DNA of 64,000 nt from Mariniblastus sp. (lineage in GTDB: Bacteria; Planctomycetota; Planctomycetia; Pirellulales; Pirellulaceae). The notes beneath the pieces were generated by a model that saw only the letters and a program-made list of their open reading frames with translations, searched no databases and had not been told where the DNA came from. Positions 1 to 9,495 of this stretch are shown piece by piece. Position numbers and translations under genes: made by a program. The stretch covers positions 1 through 64,000 of the forward strand of contig JAPKBL010000001.1 of NCBI GenBank assembly GCA_028823415.1. Reading direction: 5' to 3'. How positions within the stretch are numbered: the first letter of the stretch is position 1; every line of letters starts with the position of its first letter.

Positions 1-55
1 TACAAAAACGCAAACTACAAAAACGCAAACTACAAAAACGCAAACTACAAAAACG
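1..55. repeat. 15-bp tandem repeat array, left end outside the window
   Basis: The unit caaactacaaaaacg is repeated three times without change, preceded by the last 10 bases of another copy. The array starts at base 1, so it probably continues to the left. There are no spacers, so it is not a CRISPR. It lies just past the 3' end of the thioredoxin reductase gene, and no function can be read from it. Confidence 0.9.
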
Positions 56-111
56 AGTATCGCTCGGGAGGGGCTTGAGCCCTAACTACCTCGCCAGCCA
101 CTCGTGAAAGA

Positions 112-1200
112 TCATTCTATGCCGCTCTCCGCTAACCAGCGTTCAACATCCAATGCGGCCATGCAGCCGGTCCCGGCGGACGTGATCGCCTGTCTATAAT
201 AGTCGTCCGCAACATCCCCCGCTGCAAAGACTCCATCAACACTCGTATTGGTGCGAAATGGCTTGGACCATTGAATATATCCCTTCTCGTTCACCTCCAG
301 CTTTCCTCCGAGAAAACTGGTGTTGGGCGTATGGCCAATGGCAACAAACATCCCCCCCACCGTCAATTCACGAGTAGAGCCATCTTGCGTACTTTTTAAC
401 CTAAGTCCCGTAACCAGATTTCCATCTCCCAGAACTTCGTCCACTACGGAATTCCAAATCACTTCGATCTTCGGATGCTTCAGCGCCCTCTCTTGCATGA
501 TTTTGGAAGCCCGCATCTGATCTCGCCGAACGATCATGTAGACCTTCACCGCAGATTTCAGATTGGCCAGATAGGTTGCCTCTTCGACGGCTGAGTCGCC
601 CGCTCCAACCACGGCCAGCGGTTTCGCATGAAACGTGGGAAGCGCACCGTCGCAGACAGCACAGGCACTGACGCCCTTATTCTTGTACTCTTCCTCGGAT
701 TCTAAACCGAGATAATTAGCTCGCGCCCCGGTCGCAACAATGATCGTATGCGCTTCAACTGGATCGCCCTTGGCAGGAATTACCTTGTAAGGCCTCGAAG
801 AAAGATCGATATCAACAATGTCGTCTTCGACAACACGCGTGTCAAAATTAAGCGCCTGCTGTTTCATCAACTCCATCAATTCAATTCCTTGCACGGCATA
901 GTGCGGAGCGATGTCGTCGAGAGAATTGCGGTTTTTTGGATCCTTGGAATGCTCGGGAATTGGCGGAAGATTCCAATGCCGGTCTTTGGAAACCGCACTC
1001 TCGACAAATCCGCGAATGTTACCGAAGGGAAATCCTGGGTAATTCTCGACTTCCGTTGTGTAGGCTAATTGCCCAAGGGGAATCATCTCAGGCCTATAGG
1101 TGCCCTCAAAAACCAGCGGTGAAAGACTCGCTCTTGCAGCATATATTGCCGCCGACCAACCAGCAGGACCACTCCCAATGATAACGACTTTTTCAGCCAA
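112..1200 (-). CDS. trxB: thioredoxin-disulfide reductase
   Basis: This flavoprotein reduces thioredoxin with NADPH in the cytoplasm. Residues 7-14 form the FAD-binding GSGPAG loop, residues 180-183 are the redox pair C-A-V-C followed by DG, and [12 protein letters not shown] is the NADPH-binding loop. The C-terminal [20 protein letters not shown] segment is the conserved FAD-contact region. At 362 residues it is about 45 longer than the usual 310-320. The excess is a hydrophilic insert at about residues 59-104, between YPGFP and the helix GIELMELM. It is transcribed away from cstA. The ATG at 1200 begins directly before the FAD loop. A TATAAT-like hexamer lies on the minus strand at 1301-1306, about 100 bases upstream. 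The family assignment is firm; the role of the insert is unknown. Confidence 0.95.
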   Translation of the reverse strand: MAEKVVIIGSGPAGWSAAIYAARASLSPLVFEGTYRPEMIPLGQLAYTTEVENYPGFPFGNIRGFVESAVSKDRHWNLPPIPEHSKDPKNRNSLDDIAPHYAVQGIELMELMKQQALNFDTRVVEDDIVDIDLSSRPYKVIPAKGDPVEAHTIIVATGARANYLGLESEEEYKNKGVSACAVCDGALPTFHAKPLAVVGAGDSAVEEATYLANLKSAVKVYMIVRRDQMRASKIMQERALKHPKIEVIWNSVVDEVLGDGNLVTGLRLKSTQDGSTRELTVGGMFVAIGHTPNTSFLGGKLEVNEKGYIQWSKPFRTNTSVDGVFAAGDVADDYYRQAITSAGTGCMAALDVERWLAESGIE

Positions 1201-1546
1201 TGCATTTCCTCCGAAAAAACTGCCGAAGTGCCGTGAGTCATTAAACCTTCGACAGTCCTGGCCTTTTGTGTTTGCTTAAAAGGGTTTATTTGAAAGCGAA
1301 ATTATAAGGCTAAATCGCCTCCGATGGGAGTAGCTTAATCAAAGTTTGACACGAAGGCCTAGGTGCAAGCCACACTGCCTATTCCACCGCTTCGCATCCG
1401 GATTCAGCGGAGAATGAGAAAGCGCAACCCTCAATTCTTACTGCCTAACAGATGCCTCGTTGCTTTCCTCGGTTGGCGATCCTCCGTTGGCGATCCTCAC
1501 TATTATGGTAAAATCATGATTCCATTACCCCCACCGCAGGACCAGC
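1201..1546. other. divergent intergenic region, trxB / cstA
   Basis: No gene is supported here. On the minus strand a TATAAT hexamer (1301-1306) could be a -10 element for trxB, but no good -35 is visible. A 14-bp tandem duplication (gttggcgatcctcc, 1472-1485, then 1486-1499 with one change) lies about 50 bases before cstA. Confidence 0.5.
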
Positions 1547-3424
1547 ATGCTTACTTTCCTCATCGCCATCGGTTCGTTTGCTGGTTTTATTATCGCGTAC
1601 AACACTTATGGGCGGTGGATTGCCAATAGAATATTTAACCTAGATCCAGACGCTTCTGTTCCAAGTTGCGACTTGGAAGACGGAATCGACTTTGTTCCAT
1701 CGAAACGTTCGATTGTTTTTGGCCACCACTTCACCAGCATCGCTGGTACCGGTCCGATCGTTGGCCCCGCCATTGCGGTTTTCTGGGGGTGGCTTCCAGC
1801 GCTAGTCTGGGTGGTTTTCGGCAGTATTTTCATCGGCGCGGTGCATGACTTTGGCGCTTTGGTCGTCAGCCTTCGCAATCGCGGTCAGACCGTTGGTGAA
1901 ATTGCGGGCCGACTCATTTCTCCACGGACCAAACTACTTTTTCTATTCGCCCTCTTTTTTGCATTGACGGTCGTTCTCGCTATTTTTGGCTTGGTCATCG
2001 CCGTCATTTTCAAAACTTACCCGGAATCTGTCTTGGCAGTCTGGGTCTCATTACCAATCGCAATCGTTTTTGGCATCATGATGAGAAAAGGTTCCGAACA
2101 ATTAATACCGATGTCCGCAATTTCGCTTGTGCTCATTTACCTAGCGATATACGTCGGAGCCTACCACTTCCCAATTACACTTCCAGTCAGTAACCCAGTC
2201 GTGGCTTGGACGATCATTCTTCTAATCTATTGTGCGATCGCTTCCGTGCTTCCAGTCTCGTGGCTACTCCAACCGAGAGACTACATTAACAGTCACCAAT
2301 TATTCGTGGCGCTTTTCCTTCTCGTCGTTGGACTGATCATTGCGAGTCTCACTGGAAAGGCTGACTTGATGGCGTCAACGCCGGCAATCACCCAGGAACT
2401 TCCCAAAAACACGCCTCCTATCTGGCCGTTTCTCTTTATTACCATCGCCTGCGGCGCCATTAGTGGTTTTCATTGCCTGGTCAGTAGTGGCACCAGCAGC
2501 AAACAACTCGCCAACGAAAAAGACGCCCTCTCCATCGGATACGGGGCCATGCTTTTAGAAGGAGCCTTGGCCGTTGTCGTCATTTTCGCCTGCTGTGCCG
2601 GGGTCGGAATGGGAAAGTTCTCCAAAGAAAACACGCAGCTTTTGGATGGCACTCGACAAATTAGTTACCAACCCGTACTCAATGAGGAAACGGGCAGACC
2701 ACTGGTTGATCGCGAAGCGTGGAGAATGACATACCAACTCGGCGAAGACAAATCATGGTCGTCTTTTACGCTCACCAGTAAGATTGGTGCATTCGTTGAG
2801 GGTGGTGCGAACTTCCTGAATGTTCTTGGGATTCCCTTAAAACTTGGAATCGGAATCATCGCCGTCTTAGTCGCCTGCTTTGCGGCGACAACGCTCGACT
2901 CCGCCACGAGGCTCCAGCGATACGTGATCCAAGAGCTCGGTGGTACACTCAAAATTGCACCCTTGAAAAATATTTACATTGCGACTTTAGTCGCCGTTAC
3001 CCTCGGAGGGTTGATTGCGATGCTGAAAGGCCCCACTGGAATGGGCTCAGGAGGCCTGTTACTGTGGCCCCTATTTGGCGCAACCAACCAATTACTTGCA
3101 GGCCTCGCTTTTATGGTGACGACGTTTTATCTCTGGCGGCGAAATAAACCAATTGGATTCGTCCTCATTCCAATGATCTTTATGATCGTTCTTCCGGCCT
3201 GGGCGTTGATCTGGCAGCTCTTTAATTTACAGAGCGGTTGGTGGTGGAGTAGTGACAAATATCTCGTCGCGATTATCGGCACGATCACGCTGGGCTTGCA
3301 AATATGGATGGTCGTGGAAGCGATCTTAATTTGGCCCAAAGCGAAGGGAGTTCTCGAATCTCCCTTGCCTCCTCTTTCCGAATCGGACACTCGCCTAAAA
3401 GCTTCAGGAGGACGATCATGTTGA
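1547..3424 (+). CDS. cstA: CstA-family carbon starvation transporter
   Basis: This is a polytopic inner-membrane protein of the CstA family, whose members import peptides or pyruvate when carbon is scarce. At 625 residues it is nearly all hydrophobic helices. The hallmark GTGPIVGPAIAVFWGW segment is at about residues 65-80, followed by the conserved VHDFGALVVS stretch, and AATTLDSATRLQRY lies near residue 450. It is somewhat shorter than the roughly 700-residue E. coli protein. The ATG at 1547 has a weak AGG nine bases upstream. Its stop overlaps the start of the next gene, a small lipoprotein, by seven bases, so the two are probably translated together. The substrate cannot be decided from sequence. 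Confidence 0.93.
   Translation: MLTFLIAIGSFAGFIIAYNTYGRWIANRIFNLDPDASVPSCDLEDGIDFVPSKRSIVFGHHFTSIAGTGPIVGPAIAVFWGWLPALVWVVFGSIFIGAVHDFGALVVSLRNRGQTVGEIAGRLISPRTKLLFLFALFFALTVVLAIFGLVIAVIFKTYPESVLAVWVSLPIAIVFGIMMRKGSEQLIPMSAISLVLIYLAIYVGAYHFPITLPVSNPVVAWTIILLIYCAIASVLPVSWLLQPRDYINSHQLFVALFLLVVGLIIASLTGKADLMASTPAITQELPKNTPPIWPFLFITIACGAISGFHCLVSSGTSSKQLANEKDALSIGYGAMLLEGALAVVVIFACCAGVGMGKFSKENTQLLDGTRQISYQPVLNEETGRPLVDREAWRMTYQLGEDKSWSSFTLTSKIGAFVEGGANFLNVLGIPLKLGIGIIAVLVACFAATTLDSATRLQRYVIQELGGTLKIAPLKNIYIATLVAVTLGGLIAMLKGPTGMGSGGLLLWPLFGATNQLLAGLAFMVTTFYLWRRNKPIGFVLIPMIFMIVLPAWALIWQLFNLQSGWWWSSDKYLVAIIGTITLGLQIWMVVEAILIWPKAKGVLESPLPPLSESDTRLKASGGRSC
3406..3411 (+). promoter_or_regulatory. strong RBS inside the end of cstA
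   Basis: AGGAGG lies within the last codons of cstA, six bases before the ATG at 3418. It fixes the start of the lipoprotein gene there, rather than at the upstream in-frame ATG at 3304, which lies well inside cstA. Confidence 0.8.
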
Positions 3425-3954
3425 GGCATTTAAAGAACGGAAAAATTATCTTGGTTTGGCTCTTTACTGTTTTCCTCGTGGCGGCCACCGGCTGCGACAA
3501 CTCAGCCTCCACCGGATTAAGCACGGCAAAAGTCAATGGCACCGTCACGCTCGACGGAATTCCAGTTGAGGGTGCCGCCATCGTTTTCATTCCTGTCAAT
3601 CTAAGAAACGACGAAAATCAAATCTTGAAACTTGCCTATGCGGACACCGATTCAAAGGGGTATTTCGAGCTCGCTTATTCCGACAACAGCCCCGATATTA
3701 TCGGAACAAAATACAACATTCTCATCACCAAATACAAATCGAATTCAAGCGACAACCATCAACCTCTCGCCGCGCCTTGGCCGCTTGCGCTGTTACCCGA
3801 GTCCATCGCAAAATTCTCAACATTCAACGAGTCGAAAGAACTCATCCCCGAAAACTACAATGTCAATAGCGAACTATTTTTCGAGTTTTCCAGTTCGAGC
3901 GAGAACGTCCGGAAAAATTTCAAATTATCTACGATCGACCCGGCGCTAAAATAA
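3418..3954 (+). CDS. small lipoprotein with a transthyretin-like domain
   Basis: The product is 178 residues. Residues 1-25 form a signal peptide with a charged start and hydrophobic core, ending in the lipobox VAATGC with the lipidated Cys at 26. Residues about 37-58 contain KVNGTVTLDGIPVEGAAIVFIP-like sequence, typical of the carboxypeptidase-regulatory/transthyretin-like beta domain common in small planctomycete lipoproteins. It is predicted to sit on a membrane facing the periplasm. The start overlaps the cstA stop (ATGTTGA) and has an AGGAGG site, so it is co-transcribed with cstA. The link suggests a surface or periplasmic helper, but that is inference and no specific function is known. 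Confidence 0.85.
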   Translation: MLRHLKNGKIILVWLFTVFLVAATGCDNSASTGLSTAKVNGTVTLDGIPVEGAAIVFIPVNLRNDENQILKLAYADTDSKGYFELAYSDNSPDIIGTKYNILITKYKSNSSDNHQPLAAPWPLALLPESIAKFSTFNESKELIPENYNVNSELFFEFSSSSENVRKNFKLSTIDPALK

Positions 3955-3991
3955 TCCTCCGTCCGTGCCCCCTGTCTAGATTCTATTACAC

Positions 3992-4429
3992 ATGAGCAAT
4001 TTCGTATTACACCCTGACCTTGAGCGCGACGGAGTGCTAATCGGGAATTTCCAATTGAGTCGCGTCTTACTCATCAATGATTCTAACTATCCATGGTTTG
4101 TTCTGATTCCCGAAATTCCGGACACATCCGACACAATCGAGCTATCCAAAATAGAACACGAGAGACTGTGGGAAGAGTCAAGAATATTTGGCTTGGCTAT
4201 CATGAAACTGTTTAACGGCGACAAACTAAATGTCGCTTCGCTCGGCAACATGACCCCGCAGCTTCACGTTCATCATATTGTGCGCTATCAGAGCGATCCC
4301 GCTTGGCCAGCGCCGATATGGGGCAAACATCCGATGACTCCTTATTCAGAATTACAATTGAAGCGAATCCGTGAGTTATTTACCTCAGCAGAGCTGGATA
4401 ATTTTACGGCGGCGATCTGCAACGGTTGA
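3992..4429 (+). CDS. HIT-family nucleotide-binding protein
   Basis: This 145-residue protein belongs to the histidine triad superfamily, which hydrolyses or transfers nucleotidyl groups. The motif reads Q-L-H92-V-H94-H95, so the first histidine of the classical HxHxH is replaced by Gln, as in other bacterial HIT proteins of the PQLHxH type. The sequence NMTPQLHVHHIVRYQSDPAWP matches a subgroup that ends in a short helical tail. The ATG at 3992 follows the lipoprotein stop by 37 bases, so it may belong to the cstA operon. The substrate is unknown. Confidence 0.85.
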   Translation: MSNFVLHPDLERDGVLIGNFQLSRVLLINDSNYPWFVLIPEIPDTSDTIELSKIEHERLWEESRIFGLAIMKLFNGDKLNVASLGNMTPQLHVHHIVRYQSDPAWPAPIWGKHPMTPYSELQLKRIRELFTSAELDNFTAAICNG

Positions 4430-4568
4430 ATTGTGAAAAATTCACTCACAAATATCTTACCGATAAGTTCTGGTAGTTCATGGAAAACTGCACTAAAATT
4501 TGAGTCGTGTCGTTTGGATTCGCCAAACTAAATCTTGCGCTGCTTCGATGTAAACCCAGAGGTCTCTC

Positions 4569-6119
4569 GTGTCATCCATTGCACTCCGTGTCATTGCCGG
4601 TTCGATATTCTATCTTTCCATTTTGAGCTGCCCGCAACTGACCTTGGGAGATTCTCCCAAGATCGATCAGGACAAGCCCAACATTTTAATGATTTTCCTG
4701 GACGACTTTGGGTGGCGTGACACCAGTTATATGGGCTCTGATTTCTACGAGACGCCCCATCTCGACAAGCTCGCAAAATCGGGGATGGTGTTCTCCAACG
4801 CCTATTCTTGTGCGGCCAATTGTGCCCCGGCCCGCGCCTGCCTCTTATCCGGCCAGTACACTCCGAGACACAGCATTTACAACGTCGGGACGCGACCGCG
4901 GGGCAAATCGACGCATCGACGGCTTGAGCATGTGCCTGGAGTCGACACCCTTGATCCCGCGATTCAAACGTGGGCTCAACAACTTCAAAAGGCGGGCTAT
5001 CAAACAGCATCCATTGGCAAATGGCATCTCAGCGACGACCCGATCCCCTACGGATTTAACGTCAACGTTGGTGGCACGCATAGCGGCAGCCCTCCGCGGG
5101 GCTACTACCCGCCTCACAATAATATCCCGAGCCTAAAAGGAGCTCCCAAGGACGAATATCTGACCGATCGCCTTACCAACGAAGCCTGCCAATTCATTGA
5201 AGCCAACCAAGCAGCACCTTGGATGGTCTACCTAACACACTTTGCCGTTCACACACCCATTCAGCCAAAAAAAGAACTCGTCCAAAAATACGAAGGCAAA
5301 GAACCGGGACAACTTCACAACAATGTAAAAATGGCAACGATGATCCAAGCCGTCGACGATGGAGTAGGGAAAATCATCGAAACTCTCGAACGACTGAAGA
5401 TTCGCGACAAGACAGTCATCCTGTTCTATTCTGACAACGGAGGATACGGACCCGCCACCGACATGGCACCACTCAAAGGCTACAAAGGCACATATTATGA
5501 GGGAGGAATCAGAGTTCCCTTTTTTGTCAATTGGCCAGGTCGAGTTGCCCCCGGAACCGAATCCAATGAACCCATCACCGGTGTCGATCTCTATCCGACA
5601 CTTTGTGACATCGCCGGAGCCTCGCCCCCTGCCTCGCAGGCTGTCGACGGCAAAAGTCTTTTACCACTCTTTGAACAAAAAACCAAGAGCTTCGACACCG
5701 GCGGCATTCCTCGCTCGCTGTACTGGCATTTCCCTGCTTATTTGGATTCTTACGGTCAAGGACATTCCGCAGAACAGCAAGATGCCCTCTTCCGCTCCCG
5801 TCCCTGCAGTATCATTCGACGCGGGCCCTGGAAATTAATGCAGTTCTTTGAAACAGGGAACCTTGAACTTTACCATCTGTCAAACGACATTGGCGAAGCG
5901 AACAACGTTGCTGAGCAAAACCCTCAGATCGTTGCCGAGCTTCTGAACGACCTACAATCATGGCAAACCAAAGTCAAAGCGGTCATTCCCGTCAAACCCA
6001 ACCCAGATTTCAGCCCCGCCGAAGAGCGAGCGGCGATCGAAGCGAGAGGCAAAAAACCAAACAAAAAAAAGAAACAAGGATCGGGGAAAAACAAATCCGC
6101 TAACCGTCAAAGCAAGTGA
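4569..6119 (+). CDS. secreted sulfatase (CxPxR type) with a lysine-rich tail
   Basis: The product is 516 residues. A GTG start is used; the nearest in-frame upstream ATG is followed at once by a stop. Residues 1-27 look like a signal peptide. The metal site DDFGWRD follows, then C85-A-P-A-R89, where Cys85 is expected to be converted to formylglycine. The sequence IGKWHL and the DNGG segment (SDNGGYGP) are also typical of arylsulfatase A-like family S1 enzymes, which remove sulfate esters from polysaccharides. The last 30 residues are very basic, with KKPNKKKKQ and few acidic residues. The gene stands alone and converges on the SDR gene. The sugar substrate cannot be read from sequence. Confidence 0.93.
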   Translation: MSSIALRVIAGSIFYLSILSCPQLTLGDSPKIDQDKPNILMIFLDDFGWRDTSYMGSDFYETPHLDKLAKSGMVFSNAYSCAANCAPARACLLSGQYTPRHSIYNVGTRPRGKSTHRRLEHVPGVDTLDPAIQTWAQQLQKAGYQTASIGKWHLSDDPIPYGFNVNVGGTHSGSPPRGYYPPHNNIPSLKGAPKDEYLTDRLTNEACQFIEANQAAPWMVYLTHFAVHTPIQPKKELVQKYEGKEPGQLHNNVKMATMIQAVDDGVGKIIETLERLKIRDKTVILFYSDNGGYGPATDMAPLKGYKGTYYEGGIRVPFFVNWPGRVAPGTESNEPITGVDLYPTLCDIAGASPPASQAVDGKSLLPLFEQKTKSFDTGGIPRSLYWHFPAYLDSYGQGHSAEQQDALFRSRPCSIIRRGPWKLMQFFETGNLELYHLSNDIGEANNVAEQNPQIVAELLNDLQSWQTKVKAVIPVKPNPDFSPAEERAAIEARGKKPNKKKKQGSGKNKSANRQSK

Positions 6120-6140
6120 CCCCCAATCCAAACGCTTTGT

Positions 6141-6923
6141 CTAAATCGTCATTGCCGCATAGCCACCATCGACGACCATTTCCGTACCAGTGATGAATGA
6201 CCCCGCGTCACCGGCAAGCAATAGCGTTGCTCCGATCAACTCTGCGGCATCGCCAAATCGATTCATAGGCGTGTGTCCCATGATCTGGGCAACGCGCTCA
6301 GGGGTGAGTACTTTTTTGTTTTGCTCAGCCGGAAAGAAACCGGGGACGAGCGTATTCACCCGGATGTTAAGCGGCGCCCATTCGCGAGCGAGGTTTTTAG
6401 AAATATTGTGCACAGCTGCTTTGGTCGCGGAATAGGTAAACACCCGTGAAAGCGGAATGACGCCCGACATGGATCCGACGTTAATAATCGAACCGCCCTG
6501 ATTTCGCTCAACCAGATACTTTCCAAAAACCTGGCAAGCGAGAAACACTCCCTTCATATTGATTCGAAATATTCGATCAAACTCATCTTCCGGTATCTCC
6601 AAAAACGGAGTCGCACTGTTGGTGCCCGCTCCATTGACAACAATCTCAATCGATCCAAATTGTTTTAAAACGCGATCAAGAAGATTTTCCAAATTTGATT
6701 TTGAATCAACTTCACACGCTTCAAAAACAGCCGAACCGCCAGCCGCTTCAATTTTCGCAATCCTCGCGTTGGCTTTTTCCTCGGATCGGCCTACCAGAAC
6801 TACTTGAGCACCCGCCGACGCCAAGCCTTCCGCCATCGCTCCACACAATTCACCGGTGCCACCGATGACAACTGCAGTTTTCCCGGACAATGAAAACAAT
6901 GACTCCAAATAGGTTTGCGACAT
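6141..6923 (-). CDS. SDR-family oxidoreductase (sugar-acid dehydrogenase-like)
   Basis: This is a 260-residue classical short-chain dehydrogenase. The nucleotide-binding loop is [11 protein letters not shown], a variant of TGxxxGxG. NGAG follows, then the catalytic Ser in GSMSG and the Tyr/Lys pair in YSATKAA. The C-terminus [18 protein letters not shown] is standard. The sequence most resembles gluconate 5-dehydrogenase and fructuronate-reductase-like SDRs, so a role in hexonate or hexuronate breakdown is likely but not proven. It lies 78 bases after the next minus-strand gene (Ldh-family oxidoreductase), and the two with the 2-hydroxyacid dehydrogenase probably form one operon. Confidence 0.88.
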   Translation of the reverse strand: MSQTYLESLFSLSGKTAVVIGGTGELCGAMAEGLASAGAQVVLVGRSEEKANARIAKIEAAGGSAVFEACEVDSKSNLENLLDRVLKQFGSIEIVVNGAGTNSATPFLEIPEDEFDRIFRINMKGVFLACQVFGKYLVERNQGGSIINVGSMSGVIPLSRVFTYSATKAAVHNISKNLAREWAPLNIRVNTLVPGFFPAEQNKKVLTPERVAQIMGHTPMNRFGDAAELIGATLLLAGDAGSFITGTEMVVDGGYAAMTI

Positions 6924-7001
6924 CGGCCTGTTTCTCGTTTGATTTTATTATTGGTACTTTAGATTTTCGACACTTTAAACTGCATCATCGGAGTCCGTGA
7001 A

Positions 7002-8096
7002 TCAACCTGCCACCACCAGCGATTCCACATTCCAAAGGGGTTGACTGCACTCTCTGGCAACTTCATTGAAGGCATCCACTTCGGCTTCGGAAAACAACAA
7101 CCCATCGTTTTGTTTTGACCTGGCTGCCGCCTTCGCCTCGATTTGTCCCGGAAGCAGGCACTGCTCGTTACCATGCCCCACAATATCTTCCAAAACCGAT
7201 TTCACATTCTCAGCCTGAGTCTTCCCTTGGGAAAAAGCATTGCCGCTAATTGCGTCTGGGTGGATGACCTGAAAATAAAACGCGGGCGTGTGTTTTTCAT
7301 TTTCGGCTTTACCCCACCGTGAACGAATCGTCGGCAACGATCCCCCGATAAAGGCGCCCATGATTTCATTGATAACGGACAAACCATAGCCTTTGTGCTT
7401 TCCAAACGTCGTCAACGCAGCCACCTGATTGGGATCTGTCGTCATAGCTCCCTCGGAATCGACGGCAGCACCCGGAGGCAAGGCAGTACCTTCCCGCTGA
7501 AATTGCTGAACGCGCCCCATCGCCACCACGGAAGTCGCCCAATCAATCACCAGTGGAAAACCCACCGCTTCGGTCGTCGGGAATCCCCAGGAATGAGGAT
7601 TGGTTCCAAGCGTTGGGTATTTCCCCATAAAGGGAACGACCTCGGCCAACGCAGCAGTGCAATTGGTATAGGCAATGTACCCTTTCTCCGCCGCGTCCAT
7701 GACATACCCTCCACCCCACAGGTAGTGAAACGCGTTGTCGACGGACACCTGCCCAATCCCATATCGGTCAGCCATCGCAATTGCTTCATCCATCGCCGCG
7801 TATGCAGTTGCTTGTCCTAATTTTTTATTGGCATTCCATATTTGAGAGGCGGCGAATCTGGTTTCTCGTTTTTCAATCAACGCACCGGGGACACATCCTT
7901 CCGACTTCGATCCAAAATGATCGTCCAAATGTAGTGCCTTGATCGCGTTATGCGTTCGAATCCCATGCCAACTTGCATAGGCGGAGAATTTCGCCGCCGC
8001 TTCACACTCTTCGTTATCAAATCCGCGATGGGCATAAGCGGCAGCAATTAAATCATTGTGTTGCAAGATCGGCACAACATAAAAAATCTCAGACAT
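7002..8096 (-). CDS. malate/L-lactate dehydrogenase-family oxidoreductase (Ldh2 family)
   Basis: This is an NAD(P)H-dependent 2-oxoacid reductase of the Ldh2/YlbC/DlgD fold, not related to classical lactate dehydrogenase. Family marks are the N-terminal SxHGIRTHN-like stretch (ASWHGIRTHNAIKAL), VSVDNAFHYLWGGGYVM, the PFMG...GTNPHSWGFPT segment and KGYGLSVINEIMGA. I chose the ATG at 8096 (364 residues, near the family length) over the ATG at 8141, because residues before MSEIFYV do not fit the family. It sits between the SDR and 2-hydroxyacid dehydrogenase genes on the same strand. The substrate is probably a sugar-derived 2-keto acid, by inference from context. Confidence 0.88.
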   Translation of the reverse strand: MSEIFYVVPILQHNDLIAAAYAHRGFDNEECEAAAKFSAYASWHGIRTHNAIKALHLDDHFGSKSEGCVPGALIEKRETRFAASQIWNANKKLGQATAYAAMDEAIAMADRYGIGQVSVDNAFHYLWGGGYVMDAAEKGYIAYTNCTAALAEVVPFMGKYPTLGTNPHSWGFPTTEAVGFPLVIDWATSVVAMGRVQQFQREGTALPPGAAVDSEGAMTTDPNQVAALTTFGKHKGYGLSVINEIMGAFIGGSLPTIRSRWGKAENEKHTPAFYFQVIHPDAISGNAFSQGKTQAENVKSVLEDIVGHGNEQCLLPGQIEAKAAARSKQNDGLLFSEAEVDAFNEVARECSQPLWNVESLVVAG

Positions 8097-8212
8097 ATAT
8101 TTTCTCTTGTTTTTTCTAGTCGTCGGACATGAGTAACTCACGCGCCGAACTCAATCACATTTCAAGTCAACAGATTTCAACCACGCGAACTAACCAAGCA
8201 AAGTGGGTGGAA

Positions 8213-9193
8213 TCAAAGGAGCGAATCGGGAACTGGCACATCATTCACTTGAGCCAGCGGCGACTTCCCCCGCAAGCATAGTATCAGATTCTCCGTCGCC
8301 ATCATCGCCTGACGCTCAACCGATTCAAAGGTTCGAGAACCGATGTGGGGAGTGATCAGACAATTCTTTGCCTGCAACAAAGGATGATCAATTTCCGGAG
8401 GTTCCTGATCAAGCACATCGGTTGCATAACCACCCACGGTTCCATTTTCGAGCGCACGCGCCATGTCGATAGAATTCACTAATTCACCTCGCGCACAATT
8501 GATCAGCACGACTCCAGGTTTCATCAGGGCAAGCGTATCCTCGCGAATTAAATTGCGGGTCGCGTCCGTCAAATTCGTGTGTAACGAGATAATATCACAC
8601 TCCTCAAACACCTCTTTAAATTCGGTTGCACGCCGCACCCCGTATTGTTCTGCAAATTCATCCGACCAATATAAATCTAATCCCACCACATTCATCTCAA
8701 AAGCGCTTGCCCGCTTCACAACCTCTTTCCCAATCCGACCCAATCCAATAACGCCAATCGTCTTCCCCATGATCTCATGGCCGGTCATTCGTTTCCAATG
8801 GCCAGTGCGTACCGCATTGGCTTGTTCGAGCAGATGACGGTAGACCCCAAGCAAAAGGCCAAAAGTGTGTTCCGCTACGGTCGTATGGTTAACGCCCGGA
8901 CAAAACGTTAACGGAATCCCCAATTCTGTGCAGCCGTCGACGTCAATCTTATCGACACCGATGCCGTACTTGGAAATAATTTTGAGCCTTGGAAGAGAAC
9001 GATCGAGAACCTCGCGCGTAATCGTATCGTCACCGCACAAGAAGGCATCAAAATCCCCTGCGAGTTCCAGCATTTGTGATTCAGACAGAGGGCCCCGCTC
9101 GCACTGAACCTCAACACCGACGCTCTCTAACAGCGCATGATGTGGGCCGGGGGTATCTTGATAAGATGTCGTTGTTAAAAGCACTTTCACCAT
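8213..9193 (-). CDS. D-isomer-specific 2-hydroxyacid dehydrogenase
   Basis: The 326-residue product belongs to the D-3-phosphoglycerate dehydrogenase/glyoxylate-hydroxypyruvate reductase superfamily. The Rossmann motif is GLGRIGKEV, the catalytic Arg lies in NCARGELV, the Glu in DVLDQEPPE, and the His in TPHIGSRTFES. The chain starts with MVKVLLTTTSYQDTP, so I chose the ATG at 9193; a start at 9250 would add 19 unrelated residues. It has no C-terminal ACT domain, so it is not full-length SerA. It is probably first in the three-gene dehydrogenase operon, with gaps of 116 and 78 bases. It likely reduces a 2-keto acid; the exact substrate is unknown. Confidence 0.88.
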   Translation of the reverse strand: MVKVLLTTTSYQDTPGPHHALLESVGVEVQCERGPLSESQMLELAGDFDAFLCGDDTITREVLDRSLPRLKIISKYGIGVDKIDVDGCTELGIPLTFCPGVNHTTVAEHTFGLLLGVYRHLLEQANAVRTGHWKRMTGHEIMGKTIGVIGLGRIGKEVVKRASAFEMNVVGLDLYWSDEFAEQYGVRRATEFKEVFEECDIISLHTNLTDATRNLIREDTLALMKPGVVLINCARGELVNSIDMARALENGTVGGYATDVLDQEPPEIDHPLLQAKNCLITPHIGSRTFESVERQAMMATENLILCLRGKSPLAQVNDVPVPDSLL

Positions 9194-9495
9194 GGCAAAC
9201 TTCGGTTCAAAAAAGGCTGATTCGATTACTGAAAAAAATCTTAGCACCATCAGTTTAAAGACCCGACTGATAATGAACGAGTCCTATCTGATAAGCTAAG
9301 GCAAATTTTGACGCCCTGCCGTCCCTCAACGCGCCGCTCCACGTCTAAAACCTAATAAATACGTCGAAAACCTCGCAACTCATTCTTCCTAAAGCCACCA
9401 TCGCGAAGAAACACTCCGAATAGAAACATCTAGACCTTTTCGCATTCAATAGCTAGGTTCCTAAACAGGTTGTTTACCGATTAAGAGATAGACGA
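9194..9495. other. divergent intergenic region before the nucleoside phosphorylase gene
   Basis: This is a noncoding gap between divergent genes. No convincing promoter pair, hairpin or repeat was found. A purine stretch, AAGAG, lies 9 bases before the phosphorylase ATG and may serve as a weak RBS. Confidence 0.4.

Noticed and set aside
1-55. CRISPR array
   Set aside because: The units are directly adjacent with no spacers, and are only 15 bp long.
4431-4451. CRP-like palindrome TTGTGA...TCACAA after the HIT gene
   Set aside because: The spacer is 9 bases, not 6, and it lies past a stop codon with no promoter in view.
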